Source: Chitinivibrionales bacterium
GTDB taxonomy: Bacteria > Fibrobacterota > Chitinivibrionia > Chitinivibrionales > WJKA01
Assembly (NCBI GenBank): GCA_014729375.1
Contig: WJKA01000380.1
Location: forward strand, 1 to 5,273
Direction of reading: 5' to 3'
DNA length: 5,273 bases
The notes below the pieces were generated by a model, which saw only the letters and a list, made by a program, of their open reading frames with translations, was not told where the DNA came from and made no database searches. Position 1 is the stretch's first letter. Every line of letters begins with the position of its first letter. The translations under genes were made by a program, and so were the position numbers. Below are positions 1 to 4,407 of the stretch, in pieces.

Positions 1-147
1 GATCATTACCGGGGCGCGTTCGATATCGCCGGACGTCGGCTCTTTAGTTCCCTGCCGGAATTATGGAAACATGCTGTCGGACCGACCCGCATACTTATTT
101 TTTCTGATTCCTGTTTTCCAGCCGCTCGCGTAATTGATGTGGAATAA
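1..147 (+). CDS. possible 3' end of an upstream gene, product unknown
   Basis: Frame 1 is open from the first base to a TAA at 145-147 and gives 48 residues beginning DHYRGAFDIAGRRLFSSLPE and ending ARVIDVE. The first half has GC-rich third positions, as expected for coding DNA. The stretch FDIAGRRLF loosely recalls the VYDxxGR motif of T9SS sorting domains, but the glycine-tyrosine turn that normally follows is absent in every frame, so I do not assign that family. A minus-strand ORF covers the same region and is less convincing. The start lies outside the window. The call rests only on an open frame and composition, so it is weak. Confidence 0.3.
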   Translation, partial: DHYRGAFDIAGRRLFSSLPELWKHAVGPTRILIFSDSCFPAARVIDVE

Positions 148-148
148 A

Positions 149-182
149 GCCCCGGCAGCTTCTGAACCTCCGGATGCCGGGC
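149..182 (+). terminator. hairpin just after the upstream stop codon, doubtful terminator
   Basis: CCCGGCA (151-157) pairs with TGCCGGG (175-181) around a 17-nt loop. G149 can add one pair to C182 if C150 bulges out. The hairpin lies 3 nt after the TAA of the partial frame, the usual place for a transcript end. No T-run follows, so it would be a weak intrinsic terminator at best, or an mRNA 3'-end stabilising stem. Confidence 0.25.
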
Positions 183-208
183 GCAATCTCGAGTTAAGTG
201 CATTTATT

Positions 209-228
209 GCCCCCTCGCATGCCCCCTC
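209..228 (+). repeat. two-copy GCCCCCTC direct repeat
   Basis: GCCCCCTC occurs at 209-216 and again at 221-228, a 12-nt period with GCAT between the copies. It sits directly before the CTATACA repeats. Function unknown; it could be a protein-binding site or simple slippage. Confidence 0.5.
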
Positions 229-230
229 AA

Positions 231-268
231 CTATACATCACGCATTCTATACATCATACTATACAGCA
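231..268 (+). repeat. three-copy CTATACA(T/G)CA direct repeat
   Basis: CTATACATCA occurs at 231-240 and 247-256, and CTATACAGCA at 259-268. Starts are spaced 16 and 12 nt apart. Each copy contains TATACA, a reasonable -10-like hexamer, and a TTGCCC at 207-212 lies 19 nt before the first. The array may therefore be a promoter region or a binding-site cluster. The repeat is directly visible; the role is not known. Confidence 0.5.
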
Positions 269-273
269 CCTGC

Positions 274-299
274 TCAAAATTGACTTATGCAAATTTTGA
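274..299. repeat. 8-bp inverted repeat
   Basis: TCAAAATT (274-281) is the exact reverse complement of AATTTTGA (292-299), with a 10-nt spacer. It lies immediately upstream of the structured stretch at 301-419. It could be an operator or a small AT-rich hairpin. No gene starts close by. Confidence 0.45.
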
Positions 300-300
300 A

Positions 301-419
301 CGGAGCAGTGGAATGTCCGCCTTCGCTTGCAGGCTTAAGCCTTCGTCTTCAACTTGAGCCTGTGCAGAGAGCTCCGACTCCACTACTCGGCTCTACAAGT
401 CGGTGTGACAGGGTGGAGT
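301..419 (+). other. candidate structured RNA or switch-like element
   Basis: Several complementary segments are packed into 119 nt. CGGAGC (301-306) pairs perfectly with GCTCCG (371-376). Inside it, CAGGCTTAAG (330-339) pairs with CTTGAGCCTG (353-362), 10 bp with one G-U, closing a 13-nt loop. Directly adjacent, ACTCCAC (377-383) pairs with GTGGAGT (413-419). A competing stem pairs 303-312 with 379-388 (9 of 10 positions) and would disrupt both outer stems. I recognise no known RNA family, and no T-run follows to make an obvious terminator switch. The strand is a guess. Alternatives are a degenerate mobile-element end or a genome-dispersed palindromic repeat; the CCGCCTTCGC stretch at 317-326 is of a kind often found in such repeats. 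Confidence 0.3.
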
Positions 420-548
420 AATGATTCTTTGTAAACAGGATAATATTAATTGCTTACAACAATACTCCAGCACTCCGTTCAGAAATGACTTTGCAACAGA
501 CTTTTTTGAACAGGCACTATCTGTGCATACTGCACGGCATTGCGGCAA

Positions 549-577
549 TTTGCATCAAAAACAACATATGATATAAC
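549..577 (+). promoter_or_regulatory. probable promoter of the coiled-coil gene
   Basis: TTTGCA (549-554) and TATAAC (572-577) are separated by 17 nt, a good sigma70-type arrangement. CTGA at 581-584 just downstream resembles the CTGAG that follows the two duplicated promoters later in the window. Use of this promoter gives a 5' leader of roughly 230 nt before the start at 817. I see no recognisable riboswitch in that leader, only an AAAAGGCCTTTT palindrome near 762-773 and A/T-rich sequence. Confidence 0.45.
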
Positions 578-816
578 ATGCTGATTTAAAAAAAATTACA
601 AACCAGAACCGGACAGAACGCGCATTTTGTTGCAGAGAACATCATTTTTATCCCGGCTATCTATTTAAAATCCAACCGTAAATGGCTTTTTCAGATAAAA
701 AATGCAGATTTTCAGGTTCCGGCATGCCAATTGCATTATTCAGGGTAAACACAGGAAAGGAAAAAGGCCTTTTAAAAACAACATAAATCATTAAATCTTT
801 ACTAAGGAGGTTTTCT

Positions 817-1362
817 ATGAAAAAGGCACTCATTCTCCTCACTGCTTTCAGCCTGGTAGCAGTTGCTCAGCAGACAGAACCGAATCTTGAGGTTCCGCCG
901 GAAATTCAGGCCCGGATCGATGCAATGCAGGCTGAAATTCCTGCGGACATGCAGGCAAAAATTGATGAAGCCGAAGCAAAGATGGAAGAGCTGAAGGCTT
1001 TGGCTGCTGATCTGGAATCCATGACTCCTGAAGAATTAGAAGCTAAAATGGAGGAATTGAAACAACAGGCTGAGCAGCAAATGGAAGAAATTCTTGCTCA
1101 GCTTCCTGATGACACAAAAGAAGACGTTGAAGCTATGATTGCCGAAATGAAAGCCGATCTTGAGGAAAAGAAAGCTGAAGCTCAGGCTCAACTCGAGGAA
1201 GCAAAGGCAAAAATCGAAGAGCAGCAGGCTGCAGCCGAGGCTGAACTCGATGCTGCGAAAGCTAAAGCTGAAGAGGATATTGCAGCGGCAAAAGAAGAAC
1301 TGCAGCAGGCAATCGATGACGTAAACTATCAGACATCACAATCAATTTCAACTGCTCCGTAA
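817..1362 (+). CDS. exported Ala/Glu/Lys-rich coiled-coil protein
   Basis: This is a 181-residue protein of unrecognised family. The start is fixed by AAGGAGG (804-810) six bases before the ATG. Residues 1-17 form a typical signal peptide (KK, then a hydrophobic stretch ending AVA), with likely cleavage before Q18, so the mature protein should be periplasmic or secreted. Residues 30-165 are almost entirely A, E, K, Q, D, M and L in amphipathic helix. From about residue 118 the sequence can be read in 11-residue steps (EEKKAEAQAQL, EEAKAKIEEQQ, AAAEAELDAAK, AKAEEDIAAAK), as in long rod-like or surface-coating helices. Prolines at 28-29, 42, 71 and 98 break the rod into segments. The mature part has no Cys, no lipobox and no further membrane segment, so it is not a lipoprotein like Lpp. 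A structural, surfactant-like or chaperone-like role is possible. The gene is monocistronic with its own promoter and terminator. Confidence 0.9.
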   Translation: MKKALILLTAFSLVAVAQQTEPNLEVPPEIQARIDAMQAEIPADMQAKIDEAEAKMEELKALAADLESMTPEELEAKMEELKQQAEQQMEEILAQLPDDTKEDVEAMIAEMKADLEEKKAEAQAQLEEAKAKIEEQQAAAEAELDAAKAKAEEDIAAAKEELQQAIDDVNYQTSQSISTAP

Positions 1363-1387
1363 TTTCGATTTGCAAATTTGATAAAGC

Positions 1388-1418
1388 AAAAAAGGCGCCC
1401 CAACGGCGCTTTTTTTTT
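1388..1418 (+). terminator. strong intrinsic terminator
   Basis: GCGCC (1395-1399) pairs with GGCGC (1405-1409) around the loop CCAAC. A G-U pair (1394/1410) and six A-T pairs (1388-1393 with 1411-1416) extend the stem, and the T-run reaches 1418. It lies 25 nt after the stop of the coiled-coil gene. The A-tract before the stem could also make it work on the minus strand. Confidence 0.9.
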
Positions 1419-1508
1419 CTGCAGTTTGCAGATTTCCGCCTCTTGGCGTTTAAGCCGAATACGCCGGCCAGAAACTCTCCTCCAGGGCTCCTTCGCCGAC
1501 AGCGCTTT

Positions 1509-1525
1509 GTTATGCCCAATATAAC
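1509..1525. promoter_or_regulatory. palindromic operator candidate, copy 1
   Basis: GTTATG-CCCAA-TATAAC is an inverted repeat with 5 of 6 matching positions per arm. It corresponds to the perfect copy at 4280-4296 at the same distance from the promoter. Its centre is about 75 bp upstream of the likely transcription start, a position more typical of an activator than of a repressor. The regulator is unknown. Confidence 0.5.
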
Positions 1526-1558
1526 ATCGACTCAACCAGATTCAGCAATTCGCAGCGC

Positions 1559-1586
1559 TTTTGCAGCAGCTTTGCCATAGCTTAAT
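1559..1586 (+). promoter_or_regulatory. probable promoter of the glycosidase locus
   Basis: TTTTGC (1559-1564) and CTTAAT (1581-1586) are 16 nt apart and align exactly with TTTTGC and TATAAT in the second module copy. The -10 here is weaker than in that copy. CTGAGG at 1588-1593 probably marks the transcript start region. Confidence 0.5.
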
Positions 1587-1625
1587 ACTGAGGAACAAAC
1601 AAAAAGGTCCATTCATGCATTTTAA

Positions 1626-1632
1626 AAGGAGG
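1626..1632 (+). promoter_or_regulatory. ribosome binding site that sets the start at 1639
   Basis: AAGGAGG lies six bases before ATG 1639, the same arrangement as at 804-810 and 4395-4401. It favours 1639 over the in-frame upstream ATGs at 1561 and 1615, which lack a well-placed site. Note that the ATG at 1615 (part of the conserved ATGCATTTT) is in frame and would add the residues MHFKRRSD. Confidence 0.75.
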
Positions 1633-1638
1633 TCGGAT

Positions 1639-2316
1639 ATGAAAAGGTCTTTTCAATTTTGTGTTTGTGCACTCTGCCTGTTTGCATCGATCGGCTATAC
1701 CTGGACATTCACTACCGGGGCCGAAAGGCATAACGGCCGACTTGAAGCCATTCTTGAGGAGGAACCGATATTTTTTCCTCCCGACCCGGCAGATGAGTCG
1801 TGGTGGGAAACCAATGCGCCATCCATAGAGGAGTTTTCCGATGGAACATTGATCGCTGCATGGAATGCCGGGATCTACGGTCGCGGCAGCGAGGAAGGCA
1901 CCGGTGATTGGAGCGCGTGGTATTCGGTTAAACCGCCCAACGGTTCCTGGTCCGAGGGTAAGCACGTGGTGAATTCGAAAAGCACTTCACCGAGCGGCGC
2001 GGTATGGAACCCCTGGTTGTACCGGCCCCGACTCGATCCAGATTTTGGCGGCGATGATATTGTCACAGGGTATACAAAGGGGGTCTTATGGTCTACCGGA
2101 TCGGGGTACCTTAAAGTCTCGCGCGACGGTGGTGCAACCTGGTCGGACCCGATTGCAATGCCATCATCGTCAAACCCGCTCAATGAGCCATGCTTCCGGG
2201 GTTCGGCAAAAAACAGGCCGCTGGAGATTATGCGAAACGGCGTTTGCGTGGATGTTATCGCCGCTCGCAACAGTATGGCGCTTGCGCTGAGCGATACGTC
2301 GGGGGGGGTCTATTGA
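1639..2316 (+). pseudogene. truncated exported sialidase-like (BNR/Asp-box) protein
   Basis: From ATG 1639 the frame gives 225 residues. Residues 1-20 form a hydrophobic signal sequence after MKR. Residues 59-70 (NAPSIEEFSDGT), followed by LIAAWNAG, match the opening blade of the BNR_2 sialidase-like family (typically HAPxIxxLPDGxLLAAW). A WNPW motif starts at residue 123. A perfect Asp-box, SRDGGATW, is at 161-168. GSAKNRPLEIMRNG (188-201) matches the family's KNKPIxLxDG strand. Family members are normally about 350-400 residues with six blades, and the later blades and further Asp-boxes are missing. After residue 201 the sequence no longer looks like sialidase and reads like the start of the beta-sandwich that continues in another frame after the G-run. 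I infer an in-frame deletion near 2241 that joined two glycosidase genes. The stop at 2314 follows the frameshift. If expressed, the product probably would not fold as a propeller. Confidence 0.65.
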
Positions 2317-3193
2317 ATGCTGTTTTGAGAATGAAAAGCCAACGGTTCTGCGCCTGCGCGGCCGAGGCGGCGTCAGCCTTCGCATCCGCAGCACAGCAGC
2401 ATGGGCCGAAGCCTTTTCGCTTGACGGCGAAAGCGTATCGGTCAACGCAAAATGGCATCGGTGTTACCATATCGATCGCCTGGCGGGAGAACTGAAGTCA
2501 AGCGGCCTGTGGCGGGCGTCTGCAAAAGCCCGCGCCGATTTTACAGTAGAGCTTCTTGCGGGACATGACGGCCGGTGGGAGGGCGTGCCGCTGGTGTGCC
2601 CGGACCTGGCCGCATTTCTGATAGTGCAAATGGAGACGCTCGGTGAGCTGGCCGGCACACTTGGAAAAGATAGTGAGGGGCGCACGTGGCGCGACAAATC
2701 GGCACGCATGCTCAAAGCCCTGATCCACGAACTATGGCGAGAGGATACATTCATCGCAAGGCGCACGCATGATAGCAAAGAAGTTGCCTGCCAAAGCCTG
2801 CTTCCTTGCGTACCGATACTGCTCGGAGAACGCCTGCCCGAAGGGATACGTTCAACACTGCGCTGTCGAATCGGGACTTTCCTGACCAATTACGGGCTTG
2901 CAACCGAACACCCCGACAGCCCCGCTTATACGCCCGACGGTTACTGGCGCGAGCCGATCTGGGCGCCGTCAACCTATATTATCCTTTGCGGTTTGCGCGC
3001 ATGCGGTTACGAAAATACAGCGAACACTCTTGCCGAGCGCTTCTGTACGCTCTGCCGCGCAAGTGGATTTGCTGAAAACTTCAATGCACTCACCGGAGAA
3101 TCGCTCAGGGACCCTGCCTATAGCTGGACATCGAGCGTCTTTCTGCTGTGCGCACAAATGCTGAACAAGGAGAAAGCTGGCCATGAACCATAG
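2291..3193 (+). pseudogene. C-terminal fragment of an (alpha/alpha)6-barrel glycosidase (GH63/GH37/MGH1-like)
   Basis: Frame 2 is open from a TGA at 2288 to a TAG at 3191. It has no credible start or ribosome binding site; the first ATG is at 2585, deep inside the domain. The first 85 or so residues (for example PTVLRLRGRGGVSLRI) look like strands of an N-terminal beta-sandwich. Then GHDGRWEG (Asp codon 2567-2569) resembles the general-acid segment, usually GWDxSxRW. PDLAAFLIVQME, the DGYWREPIWAPS motif starting at 2936, and FAENF (Glu codon 3074-3076) followed by LTGE and YSWTSSVFLL are the conserved C-terminal half of these barrels, with the Glu as probable catalytic base. The acid-base distance of 169 residues is plausible for the family. 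Only about 30 residues separate the sandwich from the acid, so the first half of the barrel appears deleted. Members hydrolyse alpha-glucosidic or similar linkages; the substrate here cannot be told. The region is visibly more GC-rich than its neighbours. Confidence 0.65.
2301..2308 (+). repeat. G8 homopolymer at the frame change
   Basis: Eight consecutive G sit where frame 1 ends and frame 2 becomes meaningful. With seven G, the text would read SDTSGG followed by SIECCFENEKP without interruption, and one 517-residue ORF would run from 1639 to 3193. The tract may be a real slippage mutation, a phase-variable site, or a sequencing error. Confidence 0.75.
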
Positions 3194-3319
3194 CAAACTA
3201 CTCAGCAGGAAAAGAATAAACGCTTTTTGGCAATTCGGGCAAGGGAAGCTCATGAAAAATTTAATATCACCGGTTTGACTCGCGCGTATGCGGCATGGAA
3301 AAAAACTATAGCGGCCTGA
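3194..3319 (+). pseudogene. possible remnant ORF after the glycosidase stop
   Basis: Immediately after the TAG at 3191-3193 the same frame stays open to a TGA at 3317-3319. It gives 41 residues, including KRFLAIRAREAHEKFNITG and ending AWKKTIAA. It has an ordinary charged, helical composition, but no ATG and no ribosome binding site; a TTG at 3227 is the only alternative start. It may be the tail of a lost gene at a deletion edge. I recognise no family. Confidence 0.25.
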
Positions 3320-3329
3320 CTGATAGCAT

Positions 3330-3542
3330 TTACTCTTTAGTATATGCAGCCATGATTTCTCTGATGCATTCTTCAGCAGAAACGCTTTCCTGCAATTTCC
3401 TGTGTGTTTTTACACTATCTTCATGGTTCTCATGACCCATTGCGGTAACGCGCACCATTTCGGCCGGGCCAAGTTCTTTATACAATGCTTTCATGGCCTT
3501 TTTCAGTGATTTTTCCTTATCCGGATATTTAATTGTCTTCAT
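3330..3542 (-). CDS. 70-aa partner of the PIN toxin, probable antitoxin
   Basis: This small charged protein contains MKALYKELGPAEMVRV at residues 16-31. That resembles the ALxxELGPVxMxRF motif I recall in small proteins encoded next to PIN-domain genes of the YLDVCxLxRPFDD type. The C-terminal part (EECIREIMAAY) corresponds to the end of such proteins, but the usual aromatic-rich centre is altered (HENHEDSVKTHRK). The start codon lies inside the toxin's stop region (ATGA, 4-nt overlap), with GAAGGAAG just before it, so the two are translationally coupled. Its likely job is to bind and neutralise the PIN nuclease and possibly repress the operon; this is inferred from context. I see no DNA-binding fold by eye. 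It is encoded second in the pair, the reverse of the most common antitoxin-first order. Confidence 0.75.
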   Translation of the reverse strand: MKTIKYPDKEKSLKKAMKALYKELGPAEMVRVTAMGHENHEDSVKTHRKLQESVSAEECIREIMAAYTKE

Positions 3543-4000
3543 ATTCTTCCTTCTTTTCTACAGAAATCAACCGGTGTTCCACACCATACTGATATCTTAT
3601 TAGTTTTGCACTTGCGCAGCAACCTGTCATCACATGTAATAAAATCCGCCTTTACCTGTTCTGCGTGAGCAACATGAAACGAATCAAAATGACCTATTCC
3701 GGCACCTATCAGGTTAAGCGCTCTTTTTTTTAGCAGTTCAGAATCAATATACGGCTTAATGTCTCTGCATACAAACTCCAGAACAGTATGAATCGCGGAT
3801 TTAATTACATGGTCATTATTCCGATTAATCTCAACATCATGAGCAGGTGAATGCCAAATTGTATACTCGCCAAGCGCTGTTAAGGCGAAGATAAGATATA
3901 CTGCACCGGCCTCTATTTCATTTCTTACAACCGACAAATCATCGTACGGGCGCCCCAGGGCGCAAACATCAAGGTAAACCGGCTTCCTCAATACTTTCAT
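3539..4000 (-). CDS. PIN-domain (VapC-like) endoribonuclease toxin
   Basis: This 153-residue protein has the layout of a PIN nuclease, a Mg2+-dependent RNase fold used by VapC-type toxins. The four acidic positions are visible: D11 in YLDVCALGRPYDD, E57 in HDVEINR, D106 in HFDSFHVAHAE, and D124/D125 in TCDDRLL. The length and the ending strand (VWCGTPVDF) fit an intact member, so the protein is probably active. In the cell it would cleave structured RNA or tRNA when free of its partner; the target is unknown. The start at 4000 has no clear ribosome binding site, so initiation may be weak or coupled to the ORF upstream on the same strand, which overlaps it by 32 nt. The pair lies opposite to and between two plus-strand exported genes, typical of acquired toxin-antitoxin cassettes. 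Confidence 0.85.
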   Translation of the reverse strand: MKVLRKPVYLDVCALGRPYDDLSVVRNEIEAGAVYLIFALTALGEYTIWHSPAHDVEINRNNDHVIKSAIHTVLEFVCRDIKPYIDSELLKKRALNLIGAGIGHFDSFHVAHAEQVKADFITCDDRLLRKCKTNKISVWCGTPVDFCRKEGRI

Positions 4001-4229
4001 AACTATAAAATAGCATTGCGAGCCATAGTTTGTCGAACATTATCTTCTCAAATGGCATAGTTAGGCTTTGCGATAGATCCGGCCGCTTACGATTCTTTTT
4101 CAGGCAGACTGCAAATTTCGGCAGCTTCATAATCAGCATACCTCTTAAAAACTCATGCATCAGTTGCAACGCGCTGTTAATTTCTCGTTTATCGGCCTTT
4201 TGCCACCACGTCGCACGTGCGGTAACCAA
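3969..4229 (-). CDS. doubtful ORF upstream of the PIN toxin
   Basis: The frame is open from a stop at 4239-4241 and can begin only at TTG 4229 or at later ATGs (residues 24, 31 and 34). It encodes 86 residues rich in basic and hydrophobic amino acids, for example WWQKADKREINSALQLMHEF and LRGMLIMKLPK. It ends 32 nt inside the toxin gene. No strong ribosome binding site is seen and I recognise no family. It could be a remnant of a third gene of the cassette or the tail of a degraded gene; a chance frame is also possible. It covers what would otherwise be an unexplained stretch of about 240 bp. Confidence 0.3.
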   Translation of the reverse strand: MVTARATWWQKADKREINSALQLMHEFLRGMLIMKLPKFAVCLKKNRKRPDLSQSLTMPFEKIMFDKLWLAMLFYSYESIEEAGLP

Positions 4230-4243
4230 AAATTGTACTTAAT

Positions 4244-4258
4244 CGCATTTTTAATGCG
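4244..4258. other. small perfect hairpin between divergent units
   Basis: CGCATT (4244-4249) pairs with AATGCG (4253-4258) around TTT. It lies between the minus-strand cassette and the second promoter module. No proper T-run follows on either strand, so a terminator role is uncertain; a binding site is possible. Confidence 0.35.
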
Positions 4259-4279
4259 GCTTTCTCAATCCAGCCTTTT

Positions 4280-4296
4280 GTTATAGTCAATATAAC
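4280..4296. promoter_or_regulatory. palindromic operator candidate, copy 2
   Basis: GTTATA-GTCAA-TATAAC is a perfect 6-bp inverted repeat with a 5-nt spacer. It begins exactly 50 bp before the -35 hexamer, as in copy 1. Conservation of position and arms in the otherwise variable upstream part of the module supports binding by a dimeric regulator. Confidence 0.55.
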
Positions 4297-4329
4297 ACAA
4301 AATCAAGCACGTTTAATAGTTTGCAACGT

Positions 4330-4357
4330 TTTTGCAGCAGCTTTCCCTTAATATAAT
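4330..4357 (+). promoter_or_regulatory. probable promoter of the secreted 279-aa protein gene
   Basis: TTTTGC (4330-4335) is followed after 16 nt by consensus TATAAT (4352-4357). GCTGAGGG follows directly. The -35 is poor, which fits a promoter needing an activator at the upstream palindrome. Confidence 0.6.
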
Positions 4358-4394
4358 GCTGAGGGAAAAAAGCTATGTTCATGCATTTTTTAAA

Positions 4395-4401
4395 AAGGAG
4401 G
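4395..4401 (+). promoter_or_regulatory. ribosome binding site that sets the start at 4408
   Basis: AAGGAGG lies six bases before ATG 4408. In-frame ATGs at 4375 and 4381 are further upstream, without suitable sites. The signal peptide begins cleanly with MKAITLL from 4408. Confidence 0.8.
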
Positions 4402-4407
4402 CAGCGC

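Larger units (their letters stand above)
1505..1638 (+). repeat. promoter-leader module, copy 1
   Basis: This segment aligns end to end with 4275-4407. Shared blocks in order are TTTGTTAT, CAATATAACA, TTTTGCAGCAGCTTT, CTGAGG, TTCATGCATTTT and AAAAGGAGG. Spacing is nearly identical: 50 bp from palindrome start to the -35 hexamer in both copies, and 52 versus 50 nt from the -10 hexamer to the start codon. Between blocks the copies differ a lot, so they are old copies under selection or members of a larger family rather than a recent duplication. The coding sequences behind them are not similar. Confidence 0.8.
4275..4407 (+). repeat. promoter-leader module, copy 2
   Basis: This is the partner of 1505-1638, with the same order and spacing of blocks. 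It is the better-preserved copy: its palindrome is perfect and its -10 hexamer is the consensus TATAAT. Between ATGCATTTT and AAAAGGAGG it carries exactly three extra bases compared with copy 1, so the upstream ATG stays in frame with the gene. Confidence 0.8.

Noticed and set aside
6..203. 65-aa minus-strand ORF at the left edge
   Set aside because: It lies antisense to the more coding-like frame 1-147 and has no ribosome binding site or recognisable motif.
231..268. Interpretation as a CRISPR array
   Set aside because: Repeats are only 10 nt and spacers are 2-6 nt.
301..419. Interpretation as an integron attC site or a known RNA (4.5S, 6S, RNase P, tmRNA)
   Set aside because: The conserved core sequences of these elements are not present.
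1262..1535. Minus-strand ORFs across the end of the coiled-coil gene and the terminator
   Set aside because: They run through a strong terminator hairpin and are basic, low-complexity shadows of the plus-strand gene.
1875..2972. Several minus-strand and alternative-frame ORFs within the glycosidase locus
   Set aside because: They are Arg/Ser/Pro-rich shadows expected in GC-rich DNA. The sialidase and barrel motifs lie in the plus-strand frames.
3183..3278. 31-codon ORF starting ATGAACC after AAGGAG, overlapping the glycosidase stop
   Set aside because: The ribosome binding site (3167-3172) is plausible at 10 nt, but the product has no protein-like pattern, and the overlapping frame 3194-3319 reads better. 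It may be only the truncated start of a lost downstream gene.
3299..3325. Terminator for the minus-strand toxin-antitoxin operon
   Set aside because: A run of seven T on the minus strand exists (complement of 3299-3305), but only a 4-bp stem precedes it.
4030..4242. 70-aa plus-strand ORF opposite the doubtful gene before the toxin
   Set aside because: No ribosome binding site and no motif; probably a shadow.
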